Of a stretch of DNA of 64,000 nucleotides, positions 1 through 8,202 are shown in pieces; position 1 is the stretch's first letter; each line of letters opens with the position of its first letter. The DNA lies in the NCBI RefSeq assembly GCF_003946645.1, contig NZ_RHOU01000008.1, forward strand, positions 58,698 through 122,697. Direction: 5' to 3'. Made by a program: the position numbers and the translations under genes. The notes beneath the pieces are model-generated. The model saw only the letters and a program-made list of their open reading frames with translations. It was not told the origin of the DNA and ran no database searches. This DNA comes from Lapidilactobacillus wuchangensis (GTDB lineage Bacteria; Bacillota; Bacilli; Lactobacillales; Lactobacillaceae).

Positions 1-2
1 TG

Positions 3-101
3 ATCATTGAAAAGAACCGTTCCGGTGCGCGAGGAACCGTTAATCTGTTGTTTGTAAAATCATTTAATAAATTCTCGTCAGTTTCAACACGAGAACAATA
101 G
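3..101 (+). CDS. dnaB: Replicative DNA helicase DnaB, C-terminal end only (partial)
   Basis: The window opens inside this gene. The frame from base 3 encodes 32 residues, IEKNRSGARGTVNLLFVKSF and then NKFSSVSTREQ, ending at TAG. The pattern (I/A)K-R-G-GTV-L-F-K-(Y/F)NKF is the typical end of the RecA-like ATPase domain of DnaB, the hexameric helicase that unwinds DNA ahead of the replisome. The next gene is purA in the same direction, and dnaB-purA is a common order in lactobacilli. Too little is present to judge catalytic residues. Identity rests on this tail motif and on context. Confidence 0.85.
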   Translation: MIEKNRSGARGTVNLLFVKSFNKFSSVSTREQ

Positions 102-114
102 CTAATAAAAATAG

Positions 115-142
115 TAGGATTATTTCCCGGGAAATAATCCTA
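115..142. promoter_or_regulatory. Perfect palindrome containing a Noc-type binding site, also a possible dnaB terminator
   Basis: Bases 115-128 and 129-142 are exact reverse complements with no loop. The centre, 122-135, reads ATTTCCCGGGAAAT, identical to the consensus published for the Bacillus subtilis nucleoid-occlusion protein Noc. The site lies between dnaB and purA, a normally origin-proximal position. It is followed by TTTT, so the same palindrome might also end the dnaB transcript, although a stem without a loop is a poor terminator. Binding by Noc is inferred; no noc gene is in the window. Confidence 0.7.
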
Positions 143-288
143 TTTTGCTATTATAAGATAAAATTATCAGAAATAGTTATGAAAGCGTTTAAAATGCGAA
201 CATTAGCAACTAAAAATTGATTAATATTAGCATTAATGATAAGATATGCTTTGGCGTCTGATTTAATCAAGAAAAGGGAGCTGTCGAA

Positions 289-1575
289 ATGACTGGTGTG
301 GTAGTAATTGGTACTCAATGGGGCGATGAAGGAAAAGGTAAGATTACCGATTTTCTTAGTCAGAAAGCAAATGCAATTGTGCGCTATCAAGGTGGCGACA
401 ATGCCGGGCATACCATTAAGAATGCGGGACATGTTTACAAACTGCGATTAATTCCATCTGGAATATTGTATTCAGATAAATTTAGTATTCTTGGTAATGG
501 GGTAGTTGTTAATCCGGAATCATTAGTTGGCGAAATTGCTCATATCCATGAAGAGTCATTAAGTACTGATAAATTTGTCATTTCTAATCGGGCTCATTTA
601 ATTCTGCCATATCATATTGCCTTAGATAAGGCACAAGAAATTTATCGCGGTGCTAATAAGATTGGTACGACCAATCGTGGTATCGGCCCAGCATACATGG
701 ATAAAGCAAGTCGTTGCGGTATTCGCATGGCTGATTTGTTGGAACGCGATGTTTTCGCCGAAAAATTAGCCGAAAATCTTAAATTTAAGAATGAGTTATT
801 AACAAAAGTGTATCATCAAGATCCATTATCTTTCGACGATATTTTTGAAAAGTTTTATCAATATGGACAACAATTAGCACCTTTTGTTCAGGATACATCA
901 GTCTTAATTGATCAGACTGCTCAACAGGGTGGTAATATCCTCTTTGAAGGTGCTCAAGGCGTGATGCTTGACCTAGATCAAGGAACTTATCCTTATGTCA
1001 CTTCATCTAACCCAGCCGGTGGTGTTTCAGTTGGTGCCGGGGTTGGCCCTTCGACAATTGATCATGTTGTTGGTGTTGCCAAAGCATATACTTCTCGCGT
1101 TGGTGATGGCCCTTTCCCAACTGAGCAGTTGAACGAAACCGGTGATTTTATTCGTGAAGCTGGTCATGAATATGGGGTGGTTACGAAACGTCCTCGTAGA
1201 ATTGGCTGGTTTGACGCGGTAGTTATTCGTCATGCTCGTCGTGTTGCTGGGTTGACAGATTTATGCTTAAATTCGATTGATGTCTTAACTGGCTTGCCAA
1301 CTGTTAAAATTTGCGTTGGTTATCAGTTAAATGGTGAAACAATTGATCGTTATCCAGCTAGTTTAAACGAATTGGCTAAATGCCAACCCGTTTATGAAGA
1401 ATTACCAGGTTGGACAGAAGATATTACTGGAGCTAAGGCTTTAACTGACTTACCTGAAAATGCACAACATTATTTACAACGAGTTGCTGAACTGACCGGT
1501 GTGCCATTGGCTACTTTTGCAGTTGGCCCTGATCGTCATCAAACCGTTATTTTACACGATGTTTGGGCAAAATAA
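289..1575 (+). CDS. purA: Adenylosuccinate synthetase
   Basis: This 428-residue protein catalyses GTP-dependent condensation of IMP with aspartate to adenylosuccinate, the first committed step from IMP to AMP. It has the N-terminal QWGDEGKGK motif (residues 10-18, catalytic Asp and phosphate loop), the GDNAGHT motif (about 35-41, catalytic His), the [11 protein letters not shown] segment, and the [15 protein letters not shown] and [10 protein letters not shown] motifs. Length is normal for the family. The start follows a GGGAG ribosome site 9 bases upstream. It is monocistronic, with a strong terminator just after the stop. No riboswitch or PurR box was recognised upstream. Confidence 0.98.
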   Translation: MTGVVVIGTQWGDEGKGKITDFLSQKANAIVRYQGGDNAGHTIKNAGHVYKLRLIPSGILYSDKFSILGNGVVVNPESLVGEIAHIHEESLSTDKFVISNRAHLILPYHIALDKAQEIYRGANKIGTTNRGIGPAYMDKASRCGIRMADLLERDVFAEKLAENLKFKNELLTKVYHQDPLSFDDIFEKFYQYGQQLAPFVQDTSVLIDQTAQQGGNILFEGAQGVMLDLDQGTYPYVTSSNPAGGVSVGAGVGPSTIDHVVGVAKAYTSRVGDGPFPTEQLNETGDFIREAGHEYGVVTKRPRRIGWFDAVVIRHARRVAGLTDLCLNSIDVLTGLPTVKICVGYQLNGETIDRYPASLNELAKCQPVYEELPGWTEDITGAKALTDLPENAQHYLQRVAELTGVPLATFAVGPDRHQTVILHDVWAK

Positions 1576-1602
1576 TTGATTTTAATTAACATTAGCGCAC
1601 CA

Positions 1603-1645
1603 CATAAAAAAGCTGCCATCTTAATTTGATGGCAGCTTTTTTATG
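1603..1645. terminator. Bidirectional Rho-independent terminator after purA
   Basis: An 18-base inverted repeat (1603-1620 with 1628-1645; core AGCTGCCATC) surrounds a 7-base loop. The arms begin in an A run and end in a T run, so it can end purA on plus and the small membrane gene on minus. Confidence 0.92.
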
Positions 1646-1676
1646 TAAGACGAATCATTAAGCTGAATCGAAATCG

Positions 1677-1838
1677 TTAATGCTTTTTTGTTGATGAAAC
1701 TAACCCGTAAACTGCTTCCGCTAACATACCAAGACCCATTAAGTACATTGAGGCCATGCTTTGATGCACTAATAAAAGAATGACCACTAAAGCGTAAATA
1801 ATGACTAGCAAGATATTTAACCATTTTGGATTACCCAT
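1677..1838 (-). CDS. Small hydrophobic membrane protein, 53 aa, unknown function
   Basis: A short minus-strand reading frame of 53 residues begins MGNPKWLNILLVIIYALVVI and ends VSSTKKH. It has one long hydrophobic stretch (about residues 7-24), a second weaker one (about 30-46), and a basic C-terminus, so one or two membrane segments are likely. GGGAG lies 8 bases upstream of the ATG, which supports translation. A promoter and a structured leader precede it (1884-1967), and the purA terminator serves it on the other side. I do not recognise the family. A 67-residue frame on the same strand overlaps it but has no ribosome site at its start and lacks a coherent hydrophobic pattern. Confidence 0.65.
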   Translation of the reverse strand: MGNPKWLNILLVIIYALVVILLLVHQSMASMYLMGLGMLAEAVYGLVSSTKKH

Positions 1839-1883
1839 TTAACTCATCTCCCAAAATGATTTTAGCACTTTTCTTCGAGAAAT

Positions 1884-1967
1884 AAAAAAGAGAACACAAG
1901 CCTGTTTTCTAAACGCTGACGCGCCAGCAGACTTTGTTCTCAGGGTTTGGCACCCAAAAGTATTATA
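1884..1967 (-). promoter_or_regulatory. Promoter and attenuator-like structured leader RNA of the small membrane gene
   Basis: On minus, an extended -10 (TGATATAAT, 1962-1970) predicts a start near 1955. The transcript would form a small hairpin GGGT-GCCAA-ACCC, then a GCTG/CAGC hairpin enclosed by GAGAACA (1935-1941) pairing with TGTTCTC (1890-1896), followed by a run of U (1884-1889). The enclosing stem plus U run looks like an intrinsic terminator ahead of the gene, so regulated read-through is possible. It does not match the preQ1, SAM, THF, guanidine or T-box consensus as I know them. Its role is inferred. Confidence 0.5.
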
Positions 1968-2020
1968 TCATGTTTTCGAGAAAAGAAAAGTAAGCTTTCA
2001 AAATATGTGAGCCAGTAAAT

Positions 2021-2036
2021 TGTTCCACGTGGAACA
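2021..2036. promoter_or_regulatory. parS-type ParB/Spo0J binding site
   Basis: TGTTCCACGTGGAACA is a perfect 16-bp palindrome. The known Bacillus parS is TGTTCCACGTGAAACA, so this differs at one base, in the variable part, and keeps the CACGTG core. It is intergenic, upstream of pepA and about 0.4 kb after purA. ParB binding at this position fits an origin-proximal location. parA and parB are not in the window. Confidence 0.75.
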
Positions 2037-2097
2037 TCTGGCTGTTAGCAAAATGACAGTTGCAATATTAATTGAATCAAAATCAATCGACTTATTT

Positions 2098-2126
2098 AAG
2101 ACAAAACGGCGCTAATAGCTTATAAT
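2098..2126 (+). promoter_or_regulatory. Probable pepA promoter
   Basis: AAGACA (2098-2103) and a perfect TATAAT (2121-2126) are separated by 17 bp. A transcript starting near 2133 would carry the degenerate parS-like site in its 5' untranslated region. The -35 matches the consensus at 4 of 6 positions. Confidence 0.5.
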
Positions 2127-2143
2127 TAAGGCATTACCAGAAT

Positions 2144-2159
2144 TGTTCCACATGAAACA
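2144..2159. promoter_or_regulatory. Second, degenerate parS-like site
   Basis: TGTTCCACATGAAACA differs from the Bacillus parS TGTTCCACGTGAAACA at one base (G to A in the CACGTG core). It lies 107 bp after the first site and 20 bp before pepA. A core change would be expected to weaken ParB binding, so this may be a secondary site. Confidence 0.5.
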
Positions 2160-2179
2160 ATCGAATAGGAGATGGAAAA

Positions 2180-3253
2180 ATGGAAAAGTCAGCAGCAATT
2201 GATTTGATCCAACGGTTGTCAAATGTTTATGGTATTTCGGCATTTGAAGATAAAGTTACCGAACTATTTAAAGAAGAGGTAGCTGGAACTGGGAAAATAA
2301 CTGAAGATCATATGCGTAATGTCTTCGTCCAACAAAACAACAATACTGGTACTAAACCAGTGGTTGAATTAGACGCACATTCAGACGAAGTTGGTTTTAT
2401 GATTCGTGCGATTAAGTCAAATGGTCAAATGATGTTTGTCCAAGTCGGTGGTTGGGCCATCGTTACAATTCCGGCACAAAAAGTAAAAGTTCAAAATCGT
2501 CACGGAAAGTGGATCTCTGGAATTGTTAGCAGCACACCACCACATTTTATGACACCAGAAGAACGAACTCGTTTGCCAAAGATGGACGAGCTCAGCATTG
2601 ATGTTGGTGCTTCAAGTGCCCAAGAAATTGCCGACGTTTATCAAATTGAAATTGGGGCGCCAGTCGTACCAGATATTACTTGCGAATATAATGAGGATAC
2701 TGAGTTATTCTTGGGTAAAGCCTTTGATAACCGGATCGGGACTGCCTTGTTGGCTTCAACCATGAAAGATTTAGGCAATGATCAGTTAGATGTTGATTTA
2801 GTTGCTGGCTTATCTTCTCAGGAAGAAGTAGGAGATCGTGGTGCCGAAGTAGTCGTTCGTAAAATCAAACCGGACTTGGCAATTGTTTTTGAAGGTGCAC
2901 CAGCAGATGATACAGTGATGCCAGATTATTTGATTCAAGCTGGCTTGCGTAAAGGCCCAATGTTGCGCCACTTTGACTCAACAATTGTCACCAATCCACA
3001 CTTCCAACAATTTGCGTTGGATATTGCTGCAGAAAATGATATTCCAGTGCAACGGTCAGTTCGAACGGGTGGTGGCCAAGACGGTGCCATTATTAATCGT
3101 TATAATGGTGCACCAACGATTGTGATCAGTGTGCCCGTACGATACGCGCATACACCATATTGTTTTATCGCTTACTCTGACTATGAAAATGCTTTGAATT
3201 TAGCTAAGTTAATTATTCGGCAATTAAACGCTGATGTAATTGCTAAATTTTAA
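2180..3253 (+). CDS. pepA: M42 family glutamyl aminopeptidase
   Basis: This 357-residue metallopeptidase is expected to remove N-terminal Glu or Asp from peptides in the cytoplasm, feeding amino acids from imported oligopeptides. Metal and catalytic motifs of the M42/M20 fold are present: DAHSDEVGFM (His and Asp, about residues 64-73), AFDNRIG (bridging Asp), SSQEEVGDRGA (catalytic Glu pair) and VRYAHTPY (C-terminal His). Length is typical of PepA. The start has AGGAGA 7 bases upstream. It is followed at once by a strong terminator and is probably monocistronic. The peptide transporters elsewhere in the window would supply its substrates. Confidence 0.93.
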   Translation: MEKSAAIDLIQRLSNVYGISAFEDKVTELFKEEVAGTGKITEDHMRNVFVQQNNNTGTKPVVELDAHSDEVGFMIRAIKSNGQMMFVQVGGWAIVTIPAQKVKVQNRHGKWISGIVSSTPPHFMTPEERTRLPKMDELSIDVGASSAQEIADVYQIEIGAPVVPDITCEYNEDTELFLGKAFDNRIGTALLASTMKDLGNDQLDVDLVAGLSSQEEVGDRGAEVVVRKIKPDLAIVFEGAPADDTVMPDYLIQAGLRKGPMLRHFDSTIVTNPHFQQFALDIAAENDIPVQRSVRTGGGQDGAIINRYNGAPTIVISVPVRYAHTPYCFIAYSDYENALNLAKLIIRQLNADVIAKF

Positions 3254-3273
3254 CTAAATCAAATTACTCATTA

Positions 3274-3313
3274 AAAAAAGGTCCTCAGCTAGTAAACAGC
3301 TGAGGACCTTTTT
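3274..3313. terminator. Bidirectional terminator between pepA and the permease
   Basis: A stem with core GGTCCTCAGCT/AGCTGAGGACC and a 7-base loop is flanked by an A run and a T run. It serves pepA on plus and the convergent permease on minus. Confidence 0.92.
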
Positions 3314-3339
3314 GATGACTTATTATTTAAAAGATAAGG

Positions 3340-4788
3340 CTAGTTTAATTCTTCGCCATTATGACGACGAGCAATAGCTGGTAAGATGAAGCCAATCCCA
3401 ATCAAGACGATTGGTGTCAAAACATTAAGTGCTAATTGGAACCACCAAGCACTTGGGTTGCTGGCGTAAGTAATCTTAGGAACCATGCCGAGGATACAAG
3501 CAAAGGCGGTAAAGATGAAACACCAAGCACCAAAACCAAAACCAACTTTTGGATTCTTAACAAACATATAGTCTGAATGGAATTTATCAAGCTGTTTATT
3601 CAACATCATGAAGGCCCAGAATACCCACAGGTAACGAAGGGGCATCACGACTGAGTTAAGATTTAATAACCAGTTGTACAAATTATTAGTTCCGCTAATA
3701 CCTAATGCCGGAATAATAATGATGATACTAACCAAGATACCAGTTAATTTGTAACCGTTAATTGGCACACCGCCATTTGTTTTTTGACGAAGGGCCCTTG
3801 GTACAAATTTAGGATCAGCATCGTCAAGCAAAATCCGCAATGGGGCGTCAATTGAAACTGCCAAAGCAGCAATTGATGCTAAAGCATTGGCAATGGCGTA
3901 AATCCAGAGTAACAAGTTACCAACATGATAGAAATTACCTAACCGTTGGAAAGCGATATAAGCACCGTTGGCCATTAAGTCATCGGGAATATTGTTGGCA
4001 TCGAAGATCATCCCCATGGCGAAAGAACCAAGAATTGCTGAAACCGCTACCATGATGGCTAGAGCAATCATACCTTTAGGGAAGTTCTTAGCTGGATTCT
4101 TAGTCTTGTTAACGTAAGGCGAAATCTTTTCAGCACCACCGACGGCAAAGACTAACATCGAAATAGTAGTAAAATATTTGAAATCGAATTTAGGAATATA
4201 GTTACCAACGTGAGTCATGTTAGCAGTGGCAATTGTCGACCCAGTCATTGCTGGTGCTGACAAACCTAAGACGATAAAGAGAATTGACATGATAAACATT
4301 GACATACCGGCAATCGTACCGACCCGATTCAATGTTGCAATTCCTCGTGAAGCCATATATAGGAAGATTAAGAAAATAACCAAGCAAAGTGACTGAACAA
4401 TAATTGATGGCGTGTTTTTAACAAAGTTCCCATTTGAACGGAACAACCAACTACCAGCAATTAGAATTGATTGTGGCTTCTGAGCCAAATAAGGAATGTG
4501 GACTACCCAGTAAGTCCAAGCGGCAAAGTAAGCTAAACGCCGAGTTGACACTTCCTTGATCCAGCTGGAGACACCACCTTCGGCATCTTTGAACGTGGCA
4601 CCCATTTGTCCGACCATTAACGTGTATGGGACAAAATATAAAATCATGATTAAGATCCAAGAAACGACAACGACTAAACCTTCTTGGGCAAAGTTGTTAA
4701 CAACGTTTCCTAAACCCCAAACACTAACGAAAGCAAGCAAGGCAATGTTATACCAAAATAGCTGCTTTGGTTTTTTTTCATCAGTCAT
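3340..4788 (-). CDS. APC-superfamily amino acid permease, YjeM / glutamate-GABA antiporter-like
   Basis: A 482-residue, very hydrophobic protein with about 12 predicted membrane segments and an N-terminal cytoplasmic MTDEKKPKQLFWYNIALLAF. The region around GLGNVVNNFAQEG corresponds to the substrate-binding helix 1 of APC transporters, and VFAVGGAEKISPYVN matches the broken helix 6. It resembles YjeM and the glutamate:GABA antiporter group, so an amino acid exchanger is the best call; the substrate is not known. The start is set by AAGGGGGT 8 bases before this ATG; an in-frame ATG 54 bases upstream lacks such a site. It is a single gene ended by the shared terminator at 3274-3313. Confidence 0.85.
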   Translation of the reverse strand: MTDEKKPKQLFWYNIALLAFVSVWGLGNVVNNFAQEGLVVVVSWILIMILYFVPYTLMVGQMGATFKDAEGGVSSWIKEVSTRRLAYFAAWTYWVVHIPYLAQKPQSILIAGSWLFRSNGNFVKNTPSIIVQSLCLVIFLIFLYMASRGIATLNRVGTIAGMSMFIMSILFIVLGLSAPAMTGSTIATANMTHVGNYIPKFDFKYFTTISMLVFAVGGAEKISPYVNKTKNPAKNFPKGMIALAIMVAVSAILGSFAMGMIFDANNIPDDLMANGAYIAFQRLGNFYHVGNLLLWIYAIANALASIAALAVSIDAPLRILLDDADPKFVPRALRQKTNGGVPINGYKLTGILVSIIIIIPALGISGTNNLYNWLLNLNSVVMPLRYLWVFWAFMMLNKQLDKFHSDYMFVKNPKVGFGFGAWCFIFTAFACILGMVPKITYASNPSAWWFQLALNVLTPIVLIGIGFILPAIARRHNGEELN

Positions 4789-4982
4789 GATTGACCCCCT
4801 TAAATTAGATAGCAAAAGTATACAAAAACCACTATAAACCAATTTTTTCAGTTAATCATGAGAGTTATCTGAGATTGTTGCCGCTTTTTTGAAAATCGAA
4901 TAATGACTATCAAATCAGTAATGCCGTTGTTATTGAACAAATTTAAATGAGAAATAGGTCCTAAATTTAATTTTGTGCTAAT

Positions 4983-5017
4983 AAAAAAAGCTCAACAAAA
5001 TTCTTTTGCGAGCTTTT
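4983..5017 (-). terminator. Terminator after glpO
   Basis: On minus, AAAAGCTC and GAGCTTTT form an 8-bp stem around a 16-base loop followed by a T run. It lies about 100 bases beyond the glpO stop. The long loop makes it weaker than the other terminators here. Confidence 0.55.
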
Positions 5018-5114
5018 AGGAGTGAATTAACTGGATATAGCCAGTCTTCTCGATTAATAACAAACTTTAATGTATGTTCATTTTATCAAAATTTCGACAC
5101 AAAAAACTAATCGG

Positions 5115-6977
5115 TTAGTGAAGACTTTGCAAATTAACGCTGTGACTTTGGCCCGCCTTTAAATAATCAAGCTGACTTTGTTGAAATACCTGTTTTAAAT
5201 GGCTGCTTTGCTGTTTGATTTCATCAGGAGACCAATTAAAGTGAGCGGCCATTGCCTCAATAACGGGTTGCGCTACTTTGGTAAAACTTTCCGCTTCAAA
5301 AAGTAGGTGGTTGGTGCGACGGAGCAAGTAATCAACTGGGGTGAGAACCATCTCTTCTTTTAAACAGTAGTTGAGAATTAAGGTTTCACTTAACGATAGA
5401 CCTGCTGCTGGCTTAGTCGTTCGAATACCGGTAAAGATTTGTAGGGCGTTAGAACCGAAGAGATTAGCGATTTTCTGGGCTTCCATTTGTGACAAGCCTA
5501 GTGCCTCACCTTGACTACTGATCATTTGTAGCTCCTGGGGAACTGTGTCAGGATTAATGTCACCACCGGAAACTTGTAAATGCTTGGAATCAACAGGTAA
5601 ATAAATCAGCTGATATTTTTCCTTCATTAACTTCGTTAGTAGTTGAATGGCACCAGCAGCCATACGCCGATAATCAGTAATTTTACCACCGGATAAAACA
5701 ATCAAACCGTCTTCCTTAACGTTTAAAGAACTACCACGGGAAACTTGTGATGGTTTGAGAATCTTTTCGGATAAGTCCTGTTCGCTGGCCAGAATGGCTT
5801 CAGCAATTTCATTTCGTGAAGCACGGCCTTGGCTGTAGTTATTGACGATACCAATAACGCGGTCGATACTTTGGTCAGTAATATGAGAACCACCACCACC
5901 GTTGTAATCAGAGCTGGAGTTGGACGCGATCAAGGGCCGAATCCCAACCCAACTGGCTTCAATATCACTTAATTTAATGTTGGCGTCGGGGAAACGCTGA
6001 TTGATCGTTGACAATAAATAGTCCACATCTTGCTGTTCAATTTGTGGGTGCACAAGGTCACCGTGATAATCAGTATCAGTGGTCCCAAAGTATGTTTTAT
6101 CAAATCGGGGAATAATGAAAATCATTCGTTCATCATGATGCAGGCTATCGACGTATAAAGGTTGGGGTACCGGTAATTTATGCCAATCAACGACCAAATG
6201 AATCCCCTTAGTTGGCCGCATTTGCTTTAAGAAGGGGAGTTTATCATCAATCAAATCAATTTGATCGACCCAGGGACCAGCCGCATTAAGCACAAACTTT
6301 GCTTTAATATGGAAGTGATTGTCGGCTAAAGTATCTTGTACATCAGCACCGTTAATTGTCCCATTTTGGTCGTGCGTAAAGGCCGTTGCTTTCACATGAC
6401 TGGCAATTACAGCACCAAAGGCTGCCGATTTTTTAATGTTTTCGATGACTAAACGAGCATCGTTATTGGTGAAGTCCAAATAAGAACCGCCACCTAAAAG
6501 ATTATCCGGATTGATCTCGGGTACTTGCGCTAAAACTTCATCTTTGGTCAAAGTGAAACTGGTCAAGTTCGGATTACTAATGCCGGCTAAACGATCGTAC
6601 AATCCCATGGCCACCTTCACTGAGAACATATCATAAGTGGCATCGGGTTCGCGATAAATCGGTAGTAACATCCGAATCGGTTGGGGAATATGGGGGGCAA
6701 TGCGTTGGACATTTTGACGCTCACGAACAGTATCGGCAACGACACCAACGTCAAAGTTTTTCAAGTAACGAATACCACCGTGAACCATTTTAGTTGAGCG
6801 TGAAGAAGTCCCTTCAGCGAAATCTTGCATGTCAATTAGCGCGGTTTTAAAACCAGAAGCCGCAGCTTGAATCGCTACACCGGCGCCAGTAATCCCACCA
6901 CCAATAATTAAAATGTCAAAATCTTCGTTGGCCAAGCGAACTAGGTTGTCTTGACGAGTTTTTGCTGAAAAGGTCAT
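5115..6977 (-). CDS. glpO: Type 1 glycerol-3-phosphate oxidase (FAD)
   Basis: This 620-residue flavoprotein oxidises glycerol 3-phosphate to dihydroxyacetone phosphate. The FAD-binding DILIIGGGITGAG motif is at residues 21-33, followed by the GTSSRSTKMVHGGIRYL flavin-contact segment (about 55-71), the DAO fold, and a C-terminal DAO_C helical domain. The length and the insert relative to B. subtilis GlpD (about 555 residues) fit the GlpO oxidases of lactic acid bacteria, which pass electrons to oxygen and make hydrogen peroxide. That acceptor is inferred from family resemblance. A GGGGGG ribosome site lies upstream. No glpK or glpF lies alongside, unlike many glp operons. Confidence 0.93.
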   Translation of the reverse strand: MTFSAKTRQDNLVRLANEDFDILIIGGGITGAGVAIQAAASGFKTALIDMQDFAEGTSSRSTKMVHGGIRYLKNFDVGVVADTVRERQNVQRIAPHIPQPIRMLLPIYREPDATYDMFSVKVAMGLYDRLAGISNPNLTSFTLTKDEVLAQVPEINPDNLLGGGSYLDFTNNDARLVIENIKKSAAFGAVIASHVKATAFTHDQNGTINGADVQDTLADNHFHIKAKFVLNAAGPWVDQIDLIDDKLPFLKQMRPTKGIHLVVDWHKLPVPQPLYVDSLHHDERMIFIIPRFDKTYFGTTDTDYHGDLVHPQIEQQDVDYLLSTINQRFPDANIKLSDIEASWVGIRPLIASNSSSDYNGGGGSHITDQSIDRVIGIVNNYSQGRASRNEIAEAILASEQDLSEKILKPSQVSRGSSLNVKEDGLIVLSGGKITDYRRMAAGAIQLLTKLMKEKYQLIYLPVDSKHLQVSGGDINPDTVPQELQMISSQGEALGLSQMEAQKIANLFGSNALQIFTGIRTTKPAAGLSLSETLILNYCLKEEMVLTPVDYLLRRTNHLLFEAESFTKVAQPVIEAMAAHFNWSPDEIKQQSSHLKQVFQQSQLDYLKAGQSHSVNLQSLH

Positions 6978-7146
6978 TAACTTTCCCCCCGAGGAATGTT
7001 GATTATTAATTTAAGTTTAGAGCAGCTAAAAAAAATTGCAAGCAATCTTTTTTAGAATAGCCTGACATAATTAGGCTAATGGCTGTTATTTTTAGTTAAA
7101 GCAAGTACAATTAAAGTAATAAATCTTTTGATGAGGTGAGTGAACG

Positions 7147-8202
7147 ATGACAGTTACAATGGCTATTGTTGGGTTTGGAAAGAGCGCCAACCGTTATCAT
7201 CTACCATACTTGAAACAACGGACTAATTTAAAAGTAAAAACGATTTATGATCACGGATTTCGCCATTATCCGGCCGAACAAGCAGCATATCAGCAAGCGG
7301 GTGTTCATTTAACAACGGATTTTGCTGAGTTATTGGCGGACCCAGAAATTGAATTAGTGACGATCACTACACCAGCAGCAACGCATTATGATTTGGCTAA
7401 ACAATTACTACTTAATGGTAAGAATGTTTTAGTTGAGAAGCCATTTTGCGAAACGACTGCCGAGGCGGAAGAATTATTAACTTTAGCTAAAGAAAAGCAT
7501 TTAATTGCCATGCCATTCCAAAATCGTCGCTTTGATAGTGACTATTTGGCTTTAGCACACGTGTTACAAGTCGGTTATTTAGGCCAACCACTAGAAATTG
7601 AATCTCATTTAGATCATTATCGCCGGCAAACAACGAACCAAGATGGTGATCCGATTAATGGTCAATTTTATGGCTTAGGTATTCACACGATTGATCAAAT
7701 GGTTGCTTTATTTGGTCAGCCAAAACAAGTTTATTACGATATTCGCCCGCAACAGAATCAAGGTAACTTAGATGATTATTATGAGGTCGACCTGTTCTAT
7801 GAGGGCTTTAAGGCCAAGGTGAAGTCGAGTAATTTAGTAGCTACGCCTTATCCGAAGTTTATTTTACATGGCACCATGGGTAGTTTTATCAAATACGGTA
7901 TTGACCAGCAGGAGAATGATCTCAAGGCTCAAATTATGCCTGGGGCTGCTAATTTTGGTCAGGATGCGCCAAGTGCTTACGGCCATCTGCATTACCAAAA
8001 TAGTAATGGGGATTGGATCGATAAGGACCTGCCCACTCCTCAAGGTGATTATGGCCGTGTTTATGATGCGATGGTGGCGACCTTAACGGCTAACCAGCCT
8101 AAATTAGTTAGCGATGACGAATTGCTGACCGATCTACGAATTTTAGAGGCGGGCATTCAAGTGGCTGGCCCACACGTAACTGATTTTACTAGTCGTGGTT
8201 AA
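7147..8202 (+). CDS. Gfo/Idh/MocA family NAD(P)-dependent oxidoreductase
   Basis: A 351-residue protein with an N-terminal Rossmann motif (AIVGFGKSANRYH, residues 6-18), the VEKPFCET dinucleotide and catalytic-Lys motif (about 96-103), and a C-terminal alpha/beta substrate domain with GLGIHTIDQM (the conserved His region, about 177-186). Family members oxidise or reduce sugars, inositols and their derivatives; the substrate cannot be read from sequence. GAGGTG lies upstream of the ATG. Its stop codon overlaps that of the convergent AraC gene by 4 bp with no terminator between. The neighbouring AraC regulator and GH42 enzyme suggest a role in sugar use. Confidence 0.88.
   Translation: MTVTMAIVGFGKSANRYHLPYLKQRTNLKVKTIYDHGFRHYPAEQAAYQQAGVHLTTDFAELLADPEIELVTITTPAATHYDLAKQLLLNGKNVLVEKPFCETTAEAEELLTLAKEKHLIAMPFQNRRFDSDYLALAHVLQVGYLGQPLEIESHLDHYRRQTTNQDGDPINGQFYGLGIHTIDQMVALFGQPKQVYYDIRPQQNQGNLDDYYEVDLFYEGFKAKVKSSNLVATPYPKFILHGTMGSFIKYGIDQQENDLKAQIMPGAANFGQDAPSAYGHLHYQNSNGDWIDKDLPTPQGDYGRVYDAMVATLTANQPKLVSDDELLTDLRILEAGIQVAGPHVTDFTSRG

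Noticed and set aside
1884..1955. Leader before the small membrane gene considered as a known riboswitch (preQ1, SAM, THF, guanidine)
   Set aside because: None of the conserved cores of these classes could be located; kept only as an unassigned structured leader.
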